A DNA stretch of 64,000 nucleotides from Rhizobium sp. AC27/96 (GTDB lineage Bacteria; Pseudomonadota; Alphaproteobacteria; Rhizobiales; Rhizobiaceae), in contig NZ_LXKN01000018.1 of NCBI RefSeq assembly GCF_001692325.1, positions 62,001 to 126,000 on the forward strand. Reading direction: 5' to 3'. Positions 25,403 to 34,931 of this stretch are shown here, piece by piece. How positions within the stretch are numbered: position 1 is the first letter of the stretch; every line of letters starts with the position of its first letter. The notes beneath the pieces are model-generated. The model saw only the letters and a program-made list of their open reading frames with translations. It had not been told where the DNA came from and made no database searches. The position numbers were made by a program, and so were the translations under genes.

Positions 25403-26691
25403 GCTGCTGCTCCTCCGGCCGCTTGCGGCTTCGCGGGGAGGCTGACACTGACGAGCGTGCCTCCCGATGCGCTCGCGGCCTTGACGCCGAAGCGCGCCGA
25501 GATCAGACGCGCCCTGGTCTTCATGTTTTCGATGCCGCCGCCGGATGGCCTGCGGGCATTACCCAGCCCCAGGCCATCGTCGACGACCTCTATGGTAACG
25601 GCCCCCTCGGCGGCTTTCAGGTGAACCATGATGTTACCCGCCTGCGCGTGGCGGATGGCATTGTTGATGGCCTCCTGCGCTATGCGGAAGAGTGCGATGG
25701 TGACGGGCTGTTCGAGACAATCGATGGCGCCGGCGGTCTCGTCGTTCAGGGTCCATGCCAGTGTTGCTCCGCTTTCCTGGATCGAACGCTCAAGGTGGTT
25801 TTCCACCGCCTGGGCGAAGCCGAAGAGCTGCAACACCGAGGGTTTGGCCTCCTCGATGATCTGGCGAAGGTCGTGCATGCTGTGCTGCAGACCCCTGAAC
25901 AGCGGCTCAAGCGCTTCACCGGTGACGTCAGGTTGGCGTGCCAGCCGCTCCAATCGCCGCGAAAGGCGGGTGAGATCGGCGAGAATCTGGTCATGCAGAT
26001 CCATGCCGATGCGCTGGCGCTCCGCCTCAAGCGCTTCCGTCAGCTTCAGTGCGCCGAGCCGCAGGCCCTCTTCACGGGCGCGTGCCTCCGCCTCGACGAT
26101 GGCAGCCCGCTTTGCCTGGTCGGCAGCGCGGATGGCGAAGAAATGCGGTGCCAGCAGATCGGCGATCTCGCGCGCGCTTTCGACATCCCGCATGTCGTAG
26201 AAAGCCATCTGGTGGCTGGAGCAGGAAAGCGCACCGATGACATGGCCCTGCACTTTCAGGGGAACATGCAGGCGGCTGTGCAGCGATTGATGGAAGATGG
26301 GATGGGAGAAAGCGCCCTGAAAATGGAATTGCGGATCGCTCCAGGCATCATCGGTCAGCAGATAGTCGGTTTCACCCCAGAGAAGCGAGCGAATGGGGCT
26401 GTTGTTGACGGGCGCCGGGAAGCGCTTTCCCCAGTCTGTCTCCAATCCGCTTTCGTAGGCCGTATGGAATTTCTCATCCACCAGGATGATGCAGACGTCG
26501 AGATGATCATGCGGAATGACATGGCTGATCTCTGCCGCGACCGCCTGGATGACGGAGTGAAATTCCAATCGCCCGGCGAGAAGCCTTGAAATGTTAAGGT
26601 AATGGTCGAAAACCGATTGTGGCGCCAGATCGCGCAAGGTACGCCCTCCCAGGCATTGCGCCGACCTATACTCCTCCGGCCAACGCAGCAT
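25399..26691 (-). CDS. Cytoplasmic GAF-domain sensor histidine kinase (NarX/HisKA_3 type)
   Basis: About 430 residues from the ATG at 26691 (GGAAA seven bases upstream; the frame is open to 26817). A GAF-type sensor domain lies at about 30-190, followed by a coiled coil, the HisKA_3 phosphoacceptor box 'ERQRIGMDLHDQILADLTRL' and an HATPase domain with 'RIAQEAINNAIRHAQA' and 'VVDDGLGLGNARRPSGGGIENM'. No membrane helix is seen, so it senses a cytoplasmic signal. It is co-transcribed with the response regulator and divergent from the sugar ABC operon. Confidence 0.85.
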   Translation of the reverse strand: MLRWPEEYRSAQCLGGRTLRDLAPQSVFDHYLNISRLLAGRLEFHSVIQAVAAEISHVIPHDHLDVCIILVDEKFHTAYESGLETDWGKRFPAPVNNSPIRSLLWGETDYLLTDDAWSDPQFHFQGAFSHPIFHQSLHSRLHVPLKVQGHVIGALSCSSHQMAFYDMRDVESAREIADLLAPHFFAIRAADQAKRAAIVEAEARAREEGLRLGALKLTEALEAERQRIGMDLHDQILADLTRLSRRLERLARQPDVTGEALEPLFRGLQHSMHDLRQIIEEAKPSVLQLFGFAQAVENHLERSIQESGATLAWTLNDETAGAIDCLEQPVTIALFRIAQEAINNAIRHAQAGNIMVHLKAAEGAVTIEVVDDGLGLGNARRPSGGGIENMKTRARLISARFGVKAASASGGTLVSVSLPAKPQAAGGAAA

Positions 26692-26934
26692 GCAAATTTC
26701 CGACTCTATTAAGCGCCGATCAATGCGGTTCGTCTTGCGGACTTGCGCATTTTTTCTGCGGGATCCCGCAAGGCCTTGCCCTTTAAGCGCCTGTACAAGC
26801 GTCACAATCTCCGACATCCTGTTTGTACTGACAGGGGAACCTTCAGTGCAAATATTATTTTCGACCGATCGTTGAGGAGCGCGCTCGAAAATCTTGGCCT
26901 GGAACGGGAAGTACAGGCTCTTTGGGAGGAAAAA

Positions 26935-27951
26935 ATGAATATTACCAAGATGCTTCTGGCATCCGCCGTCATCGCATGCGTTGCCGCGCCGGGTGCTGCC
27001 TTTGCAGATACGTCATCCAAAAAAATTGCCCTGTCGAATAACTATGCCGGCAATTCCTGGCGCCAGGCCATGCTCACCAGCTGGCAGAAGGTGACCGGCG
27101 AAGCCGTGAAAGCAGGCGTCGTTGCAGCCGCCGATCCGTTCACGACGGCCGAGAACCAGGCGACCGAGCAGGCAGCCCAGATCCAGAACATGATCCTGCA
27201 GGGCTACGATGCGATCGTCATCGATGCCGCGTCTCCAACCGCGCTGAACGGCGCGATCAAGGAAGCCTGCGACGCCAAGATCGTCGTCGTTTCCTTCGAC
27301 GGCATCGTCACCGAACCCTGTGCATGGCGCATTGCCGTCGACTTCAAGGGCATGGGCGCAAGCCAGGTCGAATATCTCGCCAAGAAGATGCCGAAGGGTG
27401 GCAATATCCTCGAAATCCGCGGGCTTGCCGGCGTTTCCGTCGATGATGAGATTTCCGCCGGCATTCACGATGCGGCCGCGAAATATCCGCAGTTCAAGAT
27501 CGTCGGTTCGGTCCATGGCGATTGGGCGCAGGATGTCGCCCAGCGCGCCGTCGCAGGCATCCTGCCGAGCCTTCCCGATATCGCCGCGGTCGTGACGCAA
27601 GGCGGTGACGGCTATGGCGCTGCGCAGGCCTTCGCGGCGGCAAAGCGCACCATGCCGACCATCGTCATGGGCAACCGTCAGGATGAACTTGCCTGGTGGA
27701 AGAAGGAAAAGGACGCGAGCGGTTACGAGACCATGTCCGTCTCGATCGCGCCCGGCGTCTCGACGCTCGCCTTCTGGGTCGCCCAGCAGATCCTCGATGG
27801 TCAGGACGTGAAGAAGGATCTGGTCGTGCCGTTCCTGCGGATCGATCAGGACAATCTCGAAACCAACCTTGCCACCACCCAGGCCGGCGGCGTTGCCAAC
27901 GTCGAATACTCCCTTGACGATGCGAAGAAGGTCATCGCCACGGCGAAGTGA
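26935..27951 (+). CDS. Ribose/xylose-type sugar ABC transporter binding protein
   Basis: 338 residues from an ATG preceded by GGGAGGA. The signal peptide ends near 'GAAFAD', and the mature protein has the type I periplasmic fold ('IALSNNYAGNSWRQAML', 'NMILQGYDAIVIDAASPTALNGAIKEAC', 'VVVSFDGIV') of the RbsB group. It is the first gene of a five-gene operon. Substrate not determined; the SMP-30 lactonase at the operon end suggests an aldose that is oxidised to a lactone. Confidence 0.88.
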   Translation: MNITKMLLASAVIACVAAPGAAFADTSSKKIALSNNYAGNSWRQAMLTSWQKVTGEAVKAGVVAAADPFTTAENQATEQAAQIQNMILQGYDAIVIDAASPTALNGAIKEACDAKIVVVSFDGIVTEPCAWRIAVDFKGMGASQVEYLAKKMPKGGNILEIRGLAGVSVDDEISAGIHDAAAKYPQFKIVGSVHGDWAQDVAQRAVAGILPSLPDIAAVVTQGGDGYGAAQAFAAAKRTMPTIVMGNRQDELAWWKKEKDASGYETMSVSIAPGVSTLAFWVAQQILDGQDVKKDLVVPFLRIDQDNLETNLATTQAGGVANVEYSLDDAKKVIATAK

Positions 27952-27973
27952 TCGATATTCCCAAGCGATTAAA

Positions 27974-28004
27974 GGCCGGCACCACCGATGAGATGGTGCC
28001 GGCC
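27974..28004 (+). other. Intercistronic hairpin after sugar-binding protein gene
   Basis: GGCCGGCACCA (27974-27984) pairs perfectly with TGGTGCCGGCC (27994-28004) around a nine-base loop. No T tract follows, so full termination is unlikely. Position between a binding protein and its ATPase is typical for a message-stabilising hairpin that keeps binding-protein levels high. Confidence 0.65.
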
Positions 28005-28030
28005 ACACGCAACGCCCGACCGGACGATCC

Positions 28031-29521
28031 ATGATTGCAGCCAAAGACAACTCTTCGATAAAGCAAGACCCCGTCCGGCCGGCAGTGGTTTCCGCCCGTG
28101 GCGTCAAGGTGCATTTCGGCGCCGTCAAGGCACTCGATGGTGCCGACCTGACTGTCCATGCCGGGGAATGTATCGGGCTCGTCGGCCATAATGGCGCCGG
28201 CAAGTCGACGATCGTCAATGTCATCAATGGCGGTCTCAGTCCGCATGAGGGCTCGATCGCCTATGAAGGCGACGACAAGGTGCATGGCATCAACGCTGCC
28301 CGTGCGCATGGCATTCGCTGCGTGTTCCAGGAACTGTCGCTGGCGCCGAACCTCACCGTTGTCGAGAACATGCGGGTCGTCCACCGCGGCCTTGCCGGCT
28401 GGAGCTGGCGCCGGCAGGCGGCCGCGGTCATCCGCGCCAAGCTCGACGAGATTTTTGCCGGTCACAAGATCGATGTGATGCGCACCGTTGGCGAGCTCTC
28501 CATCGCGGAACGGCAGATGGTGGAGATCGCGATCACCTTTTGTGCTGTCGGCGAAAAGCCGAAGCTGGTCATTCTGGACGAACCCACATCTTCGCTCGAT
28601 GCCGGTCTCGCGGCGCAATTGATGGCCTATGTCAGGACCTTCGTCCAAGCCGGTGGCGCAGTGATGTTGATCTCGCATATTCTTGGCGAGATCCTGTCGA
28701 CCGCGAGCCGTATCCTTGTCATGAAGGATGGCCGTGTCGTCGCCGATCGCGCCGCCCAGGATTTCAGTGTGCACAGCCTCGTCCAGGCGATGGGCAGCGT
28801 CGTCAAGGAACAGGATCGCAAGCGCGGTGGCGGGGAGAGCGTCGCGGCAGCGTCCATCCTGGCGCTGCCTGCGCGAGGCGGCAAAGGGCTTGCCTTCGAG
28901 GCCCGCAAGGGCGAGGTGATCGGCCTTGCCGGTCTCGCGGGCCATGGCCAGACGGACATGCTGCTCGATCTGCACCGCTCCCTGTCGAACAACTGGCTGC
29001 CGGGCAAGCACAACAATATCACCTTCGTCGCCGGTGACAGAAGCCTGAACGGCACCTTTCCGCTGTGGAGCATTCTGAAGAACCTCAGCATCGCATCGCT
29101 CGGTGATCTCTCGGAGAAGTACCTCGTCAACAGGCGGCAGGAAAACAGTCTCGGGGCTGATTGGAAGGCGCGGATCGAAATCCGCACGCCAACGATGGAA
29201 AACGGCATCCTGTCCCTTTCGGGCGGCAACCAGCAGAAGGTTCTGTTTGCCCGTGCGCTGGCCACGACAACACCGATCGTGCTGATGGACGATCCGATGC
29301 GCGGGGTGGATATCGGCACCAAGCAGGAAGTCTATAGAATTCTCAGCGATGAGGCAGCGGCAGGCCGCACCTTCATCTGGTATTCGACCGAGATGGATGA
29401 GATCCGGCTTTGCGATCGCGCCTATGTCTTCCGGGACGGCGCCATTGTCGCGGAGCTGGTCGGTGAGCAAATCACGGAGGAAAATGTGCTGGCCGCTTCT
29501 TTTGCGGGAGAGGGCGCATGA
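28031..29521 (+). CDS. Sugar ABC transporter tandem ATPase (RbsA/XylG type)
   Basis: 496 residues with two ATPase domains. Domain 1: Walker A 'GHNGAGKST', 'LSIAERQMVEIA' in the signature position and Walker B 'LVILDEPTSSLD'. Domain 2: the degenerate Walker A 'GLAGHGQTD' normal for this family, signature 'LSGGNQQKVLFARAL' and 'IVLMDDPMRGVD'. It powers import through the two following permeases. The stop overlaps the next start by four bases. Confidence 0.92.
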   Translation: MIAAKDNSSIKQDPVRPAVVSARGVKVHFGAVKALDGADLTVHAGECIGLVGHNGAGKSTIVNVINGGLSPHEGSIAYEGDDKVHGINAARAHGIRCVFQELSLAPNLTVVENMRVVHRGLAGWSWRRQAAAVIRAKLDEIFAGHKIDVMRTVGELSIAERQMVEIAITFCAVGEKPKLVILDEPTSSLDAGLAAQLMAYVRTFVQAGGAVMLISHILGEILSTASRILVMKDGRVVADRAAQDFSVHSLVQAMGSVVKEQDRKRGGGESVAAASILALPARGGKGLAFEARKGEVIGLAGLAGHGQTDMLLDLHRSLSNNWLPGKHNNITFVAGDRSLNGTFPLWSILKNLSIASLGDLSEKYLVNRRQENSLGADWKARIEIRTPTMENGILSLSGGNQQKVLFARALATTTPIVLMDDPMRGVDIGTKQEVYRILSDEAAAGRTFIWYSTEMDEIRLCDRAYVFRDGAIVAELVGEQITEENVLAASFAGEGA

Positions 29522-30462
29522 ACCGCCCCTCCGCCGCTACCTTGCGTCTGCTCATCCCGGCGCTCTCGCTGGCTGTTCTGCTCATTGCGGTCTTTTATCT
29601 GCAGCCGCGCACCATGAGCTATATCGGCCTCAACCTGCTCTTCAATCTCGCCGTGCCGATTGCGCTGGCGACCATCGCGCAGATGATGATCATGTCTGTC
29701 AACGATCTCGATCTGTCGATGGGAACCTTCGTTAGCTTCACCGCCTGCGTGGCGGCGACCTATCTGCAGTCCTCCCCGCTCATTGGCATCCTCATCCTTT
29801 TGGTGGCGATTGCCGTCTACGCTGTTATCGGCGTCGTCATCTACATCAGGGATCTGCCCTCCATCGTCGTGACGCTCGGCATGAGCTTCGTCTGGGGTGG
29901 TCTGGCGGTCCTGCTGCTGCCCGCTCCAGGCGGCACCGCACCCGATTGGGCGCGCTGGCTGATGACCTCCAAGCCGCCGCTCGTTCCTATGGCGATCGTC
30001 GCAAGCGTCGTCATCGCGCTGATTTCCCATCTGATCGTCATGCGTTCTTCCTTCGGCGTGTTGATCCGCGGCGTCGGCGGCAATCAACGATCGCTGCAGC
30101 GTGCCGGCTGGTCGGTCGTCGGCTTGCGGGCCGCAGCCTACGCATTGGCAGGCCTTTTCGCGGTGCTGGCCGGGATTGCGCTCGTCGGGCTAACGACCTC
30201 GGCAGATGCGAATATCGCTCTTCGCTACACATTGCTGTCGATTGCCGGCGTCATCCTCGGCGGTGGCGAGTTCACCGGCGGTCGCATCTCGCCGATTGGT
30301 GCCGTCATCGGCGCGCTGACGCTGACCCTGGCGGGCTCCTTCCTGTCGTTCCTGCGGATTTCGCCGGACTGGCAGATCGGCGCGCAGGGCGCGATCCTGA
30401 TTATCGTGCTCGCCCTGCGGCTCTTGCTCAATCGCGTCGAAAAGCGGGAGAAACAATCATGA
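29518..30462 (+). CDS. Sugar ABC transporter permease (RbsC type, first)
   Basis: 314-residue polytopic membrane protein of the BPD_transp_2 family. 'MIMSVNDLDLSMGTFVSFTACVAA' is the helix-2 signature of RbsC/XylH permeases, and 'LLSIAGVILGGGEFTGGRISPIGAVIGA' the C-terminal signature. The start overlaps the ATPase stop and the stop overlaps the second permease (ATGA), so stoichiometry is probably one of each. Confidence 0.9.
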   Translation: MNRPSAATLRLLIPALSLAVLLIAVFYLQPRTMSYIGLNLLFNLAVPIALATIAQMMIMSVNDLDLSMGTFVSFTACVAATYLQSSPLIGILILLVAIAVYAVIGVVIYIRDLPSIVVTLGMSFVWGGLAVLLLPAPGGTAPDWARWLMTSKPPLVPMAIVASVVIALISHLIVMRSSFGVLIRGVGGNQRSLQRAGWSVVGLRAAAYALAGLFAVLAGIALVGLTTSADANIALRYTLLSIAGVILGGGEFTGGRISPIGAVIGALTLTLAGSFLSFLRISPDWQIGAQGAILIIVLALRLLLNRVEKREKQS

Positions 30463-31409
30463 TCGCTCTTCGCGCGCTCGGCCGGAAGCCCTGGATCTGG
30501 TCCTTCGTCGCCGCCATCCTCGTGTGGATTATTACCGTGCTTTTCACCGGCGGTGCCAGCTCGGTCGGCTTGTCGCAGGCCGCGCTCACCTTTGCCGCTT
30601 TCTCTGTCATCGTCGGCATCGGCCAGATGTTCGTCATCACGCTTGGTCCCGGCAATATCGATCTTTCCGTGCCTGCCACAATGACGCTTGCAGGCACGAT
30701 TGCGCTGAAGCTCATGAATGTCGAGGACAGCATGATCGTGCCCGGCCTTCTGGTCTCGATCCTGATCGGTCTCGGCATTGGCGTCGGCAATTATGCGCTC
30801 ATCAAGCTGCTGCGCATTCCGCCTATCATCGCTACCCTGTCGATGAGTTTCATCATCCAATCGGCCGCCATCTGGAGCAATCGCGGGCTGCGCATCAAGC
30901 CGCCGGAGCAACTGGCTGATTTCACCACCTCCGGCGTGCTCGGCATTCCGAACATCGCCCTTGTCGCCTTGCTGTTATCGGCGCTTGCCTGGCTGCTGCT
31001 CGAAAAGACGATCTACGGCCGCTGGATCTCGGCAATCGGGCAGAGCATGTTTGCCGCGCGCATGGCCGGCATCCCCGTCGACGGAACGCGGCTGGCAACC
31101 TATGTGCTATGCGCCGTCCTTGCCTCGATCTGCGGCTATCTTCTCGCCAGCTTTTCCGGTGGTGCTGCCCTCAATATGGGTGCGGAATACCTGCTCATGT
31201 CGATCGCCGTCGTCATCATCGGCGGCACGGCGGTCGCCGGCGGAGATTCGAACGTGCCCGGCATATGGGGCGCTTCCCTCTTTATGTTCCTCGTCGTCTC
31301 GATGCTGAACACATACGGTTTCGGCGCCGGCCCGAGGCTCATTCTCACCGGCTTCATCATCATAGCCGTCATTCTCGTCGCTGGCGGCCGTCCCGTCGGC
31401 GGGCGCTGA
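30459..31409 (+). CDS. Sugar ABC transporter permease (RbsC type, second)
   Basis: 316 residues from the ATG at 30459, overlapping the previous gene. 'MFVITLGPGNIDLSVPATMTLAGTIAL' and 'LLMSIAVVIIGGTAVAGGDSNVPGIWGA' are the paired family signatures. Two different permease genes suggest a heterodimeric channel, as in some rhizobial carbohydrate transporters of this class. Confidence 0.9.
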   Translation: MIALRALGRKPWIWSFVAAILVWIITVLFTGGASSVGLSQAALTFAAFSVIVGIGQMFVITLGPGNIDLSVPATMTLAGTIALKLMNVEDSMIVPGLLVSILIGLGIGVGNYALIKLLRIPPIIATLSMSFIIQSAAIWSNRGLRIKPPEQLADFTTSGVLGIPNIALVALLLSALAWLLLEKTIYGRWISAIGQSMFAARMAGIPVDGTRLATYVLCAVLASICGYLLASFSGGAALNMGAEYLLMSIAVVIIGGTAVAGGDSNVPGIWGASLFMFLVVSMLNTYGFGAGPRLILTGFIIIAVILVAGGRPVGGR

Positions 31410-31444
31410 CACTGATCCCCAGCAGTTTTTACAGGACAATAGCA

Positions 31445-32365
31445 ATGCCAAACGACGCCCCGTCCGTTTTCGAAATCTACGATATGCGTTTCCGCAACCT
31501 TGTGGTTCCGAGCGCCGGCCTGGAAGAACTCTATTCCGATTGCCGTTGGGCCGAAGGACCGGTCTGGTTCGCAGACACCGGATGCCTGATCTGGAGCGAT
31601 ATCCCGAACGAACGCATGTTGCGCTGGGTACCTGGCGGCAATGTGTCGGTCTTTCGCGCGCCCTCGAATTTCGCCAATGGCAATACGCGTGACCGCCAGG
31701 GGCGATTGGTTTCGTGTGAACACGGCGCCCGCCGGGTGACGCGCACCGAAATTGACGGCTCAATCACTGTTCTTGCGGACAGCTACCAGGGCAGGCGGCT
31801 GAACTCCCCCAACGACGTTGTGGTCCACTCGGACGGATCGGTCTGGTTCACCGATCCGACCTACGGCATCATGTCGGATTACGAAGGCTACAGGGCCGAG
31901 CCGGAACAGGCGACGCGCAATGTCTATAGACTCGATCCCTCGACGGGAGATCTGCAAATCGTCGTCGACGATTTCCGCCAGCCGAACGGTCTGGCCTTCT
32001 CGCCGGACGAGACGAAGCTTTATGTGGCCGACTCCGCCGCGAGCCATGATGCCAGCCTCCCGCGGCACATCCGCGTGTTCGACGTCGTCGACGGGCGAAA
32101 GCTCGCCAATGGTCAGGTCTTCTGCAACATCGACGCCGGTATTCCGGATGGCTTCCGCGCCGATATAGACGGCAACATCTGGACGAGCGCCGGTGACGGG
32201 GTGCATTGCTTTGCCCCCGATGGCGCCTTGATCGGCAAGATCAAGATCCCGCAGACGGTCGCCAATCTCACCTTCGGCGGCCCCCGCCGCAACCAGTTGT
32301 TCATCACCGCCACGAAGTCGCTTTATCGCGTCTATACCGCGGCGACGGGTGTGCAGGCGCCTTAA
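31445..32365 (+). CDS. SMP-30/gluconolactonase-family sugar lactone hydrolase
   Basis: 306 residues, six-bladed beta-propeller. Metal-site elements are 'WAEGPVWFADTG' (Glu), 'LNSPNDVVVHSDGSVWFTDPTYG' (Asn-Asp) and 'PNGLAFSPDETKLYVADS' (Asn, Asp), all of which occur in gluconolactonases. The ATG has AGGACA eight bases upstream. It would open a sugar lactone made from the sugar imported by the preceding transporter. It ends the operon. Confidence 0.88.
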   Translation: MPNDAPSVFEIYDMRFRNLVVPSAGLEELYSDCRWAEGPVWFADTGCLIWSDIPNERMLRWVPGGNVSVFRAPSNFANGNTRDRQGRLVSCEHGARRVTRTEIDGSITVLADSYQGRRLNSPNDVVVHSDGSVWFTDPTYGIMSDYEGYRAEPEQATRNVYRLDPSTGDLQIVVDDFRQPNGLAFSPDETKLYVADSAASHDASLPRHIRVFDVVDGRKLANGQVFCNIDAGIPDGFRADIDGNIWTSAGDGVHCFAPDGALIGKIKIPQTVANLTFGGPRRNQLFITATKSLYRVYTAATGVQAP

Positions 32366-32406
32366 GGGTTTCGTCCGGTATTTTGCTGCCGGGACGCCGA
32401 CGGGTT

Positions 32407-32513
32407 TAGAGCACTTCCAGGAAAAGTGCGTAGCGGTTTTCCGTCCGGAATGCGTCAAGAAACAAAAAAAGATAGAGCGTTTTCGCGATTCGGAGAAAAG
32501 CGGAAATGTTTTA
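32407..32513. repeat. Rhizobiales intergenic repeat overlapping the 3' end of the TPR gene
   Basis: About 107 bases beginning TAGAGCACTTCCAGGAAAAG, continuing GCGGTTTTCCGTCCGGAATG, then a run of A, then GAGCGTTTTCGCGATTCGG and ending GGAAATGTTTTA. I recognise this as a dispersed intergenic element widespread in Rhizobium and relatives. It holds inverted segments (GAAAAGCG/CGCTTTTC type) and lies between two convergent operons. The stop codon of the leftward TPR gene (32511-32513) falls inside its last bases. Confidence 0.75.
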
Positions 32514-34931
32514 GCCGGCGCCCGGTTCCGGATGGGTGGCGAGCCTGAGATCCCTCAGGCCACGGCTACCGTCGCGGTTGCCGGTCGCGGCGACCGCGGT
32601 GAAGATGCGCTGGGCGTCGTCATACATTTTCAGATTGAGATAGCAGTAACCGCGCAACACCATCAGGTCGACGCGCTCCTGCTGGAGCTGCGATCGTTGG
32701 TCGAGATAGAGAAGCGCCTCGTGATAGCGCTTGCCCGTGAAAGCGGAGAGGGCGCGATCCGCCAGGATAGCCACCTGCAATTCGGCGGCGCGTTGATGGT
32801 TCATCGGCGCCTTGGTGGCGGCGACAGCGGCATTGTTGGCAAGGCCGGCTCGGAGATAGGCAAGGCTCTGTCCGTAGGCCGCCTCTTCGCGAGATTTCGT
32901 ATCGCTGTTGTCGAGCGCGACGCCAAAGGCTTCGACGGCTTCCATCGGGCGGTTGAGGTTCATGAGGCACCAGCCGCGAGACAAGGCGCTGGCCGGTGTC
33001 AACAGCTCCGCATTCGTCGTGGTGGTGCAACCTCCCTGGCGACGAACCGTACGCGCGACTGTTCTGACGCGTGTTTCCGGTTCGACATAGTCGACGGACG
33101 GCGCACGACGAACGGGCGTCACCGGCTGAACATTTGCCTGTACATTTCCATAGGGCTGGGCGAGGGGAGCCTGCGGCAGCGCTTGAGGCGCTGTCAGTGG
33201 CGCGCTTGTCAGCGTGCCCTGCGGGGTGACTTGAGGCACGGTCTGCGGTGTGATTTGAGGTGCTGCCTGCGAAACCTGGTTCGGAGACGGCAATGGCGTG
33301 TAAACGGGTGTCTGCGGTGCGGGTTCGCCGAGAACGGCGATGCGTTGCGAGCGGCCGGCCCAGAGCCGTTGGACTTCGGCGACGCCCTGTCGGTCGTTCA
33401 GCTGATCGCGGGTGATCGCGAGGCCGTAGGCCGAAGGCTCGTCATCGGGCTTCCAGCGCAGTGCTGTTTCGAACCAGCGTGCGGCGGCCTGGGGCTGGTT
33501 CAGCGTGCGGGCGTACCAACCGAATTGCTGCGCGGTCGGAACATATTTCTGCTTCACCGTCTCGGCTGCAACGCGACCAAGGACCTCTTCGGTCAGGTTG
33601 GCGGGCGGCTGGAGGGCCATCAGGTTTGCAGTTGCCGCGAGATAGGTCGCCATCGCATCCTTGGATTCGTTGCGCCACTTGTACATGGCGTCTTCGGCTT
33701 CCTGCGGCTTATGATCGGCGATCAGGACCAAGGCCAGGCCTTGAGAGATGGTCGCGGAATCTTCCTTCTCATGGGCCGCCTTGAACCATTGTTCGGCATC
33801 GGTGTAGTTGCTGCGGCGCAGATAGTACCAGCCGAGGAGAGCGTCGTCGGATGCCAGGCCCTGGCTGCGCGCGATGCGTTCGACCTGAGAGAGATAGTCC
33901 GGCGATACCGTGAGTTTCGGGTCGTCATTGCCCTGAGCCACGAAGCGCCGGGCCAGGTCGGTTCTTATGCTGTCGAACTCCCGTCCGCCATTGCCGTCCG
34001 GCTTCTCAAGCGCAAGCAAGTCCTGCATCGGCTGATAGGGCAGCAGCGCGGACGCCTTCTGGATAGTCGCGAGCCGTTCCTGCGGGTTGGTGCAGGTCTT
34101 CAAAATGTAGCTGTAAGCATCCTGGCCACGCTTTGCCCGGTCCGTGCTGATGAAAGCCTCGGCGACGCGCCAGAGGACATCGATGTCGCTGCATGTCAGC
34201 AGGCTCGGGTTCTTGGAGCCGATATCGATGACAGTCGCATATTGCTTGAGATCGGAGGCATTGACGAGCCGCGTGCGCGCTTCAGCGACCTCAAGGCGAT
34301 CGAGCAGGTCTGAGGGCGGCTGCCATGTTGTTTCTGCGGCCTGGCGGTCGGCGATTGCCTTGCGCACCTCCGCATAGCGGCCCTCCGAATAGAGCTGCCA
34401 CATGGCCTCCAGCTGCTTGTCGCTGTTCTGTGGAATGGCCAATGGGTCGGCTGGCGGCGTCCAATTCGGATAAAGCGTCTGCAGTCGCGAGATTTCGGCC
34501 TGAAGTCGCGCCTTGTCGCCGCGGCTGGCGAAATAGCGCAACGCGCTTTCATCGACCTTGGGCGTATTGTCGGGCTTTGCCTGGGTCGGCGCGGGTTGTG
34601 GCTGTGACGGCTGCTGCTGAGCAGGCTGCGGTGCCGCCTGTGCTATCGCGTCAGGCTTTGCTGTCTCGATCTGCGGGGCGCCCGATGGCTCGGAGATAAC
34701 CGGGGACGGCGCGGTCGCCTGTATGTGATCGGCGATCGCTTGCAGATCGATGGGCTGCTCCGGCGCGCCGGGAGATTTCGCATCTGCGACGAGCGTCACG
34801 GAAGGATCGATACGATGTGATTTTGCCAGCTTGATCTTGTCTTCCGGCGAATCGTGATCCTTTGTCGCGAGCGTAAATCCCGCCACGGCGACGGCCATAA
34901 AAGCCATGATCAGGGTGGATTTTATAAACAC
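32511..34931 (-). CDS. Cellulose-operon TPR protein (BcsC-like without beta barrel)
   Basis: 806 residues from a GTG at 34931 that overlaps the bcsZ stop; an ATG at 34907 is the alternative. The N-terminal membrane anchor or signal 'FIKSTLIMAFMAVAVAGFTLA' is followed by a Pro/Gln-rich linker (about 70-125), several tetratricopeptide repeats, a second Pro/Gln-rich linker (about 535-600) and final TPRs. E. coli BcsC has TPRs plus a C-terminal outer-membrane barrel and exceeds 1100 residues; no barrel is visible here. It is likely a periplasmic scaffold for cellulose export. Confidence 0.75.
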   Translation of the reverse strand: MFIKSTLIMAFMAVAVAGFTLATKDHDSPEDKIKLAKSHRIDPSVTLVADAKSPGAPEQPIDLQAIADHIQATAPSPVISEPSGAPQIETAKPDAIAQAAPQPAQQQPSQPQPAPTQAKPDNTPKVDESALRYFASRGDKARLQAEISRLQTLYPNWTPPADPLAIPQNSDKQLEAMWQLYSEGRYAEVRKAIADRQAAETTWQPPSDLLDRLEVAEARTRLVNASDLKQYATVIDIGSKNPSLLTCSDIDVLWRVAEAFISTDRAKRGQDAYSYILKTCTNPQERLATIQKASALLPYQPMQDLLALEKPDGNGGREFDSIRTDLARRFVAQGNDDPKLTVSPDYLSQVERIARSQGLASDDALLGWYYLRRSNYTDAEQWFKAAHEKEDSATISQGLALVLIADHKPQEAEDAMYKWRNESKDAMATYLAATANLMALQPPANLTEEVLGRVAAETVKQKYVPTAQQFGWYARTLNQPQAAARWFETALRWKPDDEPSAYGLAITRDQLNDRQGVAEVQRLWAGRSQRIAVLGEPAPQTPVYTPLPSPNQVSQAAPQITPQTVPQVTPQGTLTSAPLTAPQALPQAPLAQPYGNVQANVQPVTPVRRAPSVDYVEPETRVRTVARTVRRQGGCTTTTNAELLTPASALSRGWCLMNLNRPMEAVEAFGVALDNSDTKSREEAAYGQSLAYLRAGLANNAAVAATKAPMNHQRAAELQVAILADRALSAFTGKRYHEALLYLDQRSQLQQERVDLMVLRGYCYLNLKMYDDAQRIFTAVAATGNRDGSRGLRDLRLATHPEPGAG

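Noticed and set aside
27932-29470. 512-codon open frame opposite the sugar ATPase
   Set aside because: The ATPase has complete Walker and signature motifs on the plus strand.
32349-34313. Long open frame (about 650 codons) on the plus strand opposite the TPR gene
   Set aside because: It is antisense to a gene with clear TPR and linker structure, has no recognisable domain, and such frames are common opposite GC-rich genes.
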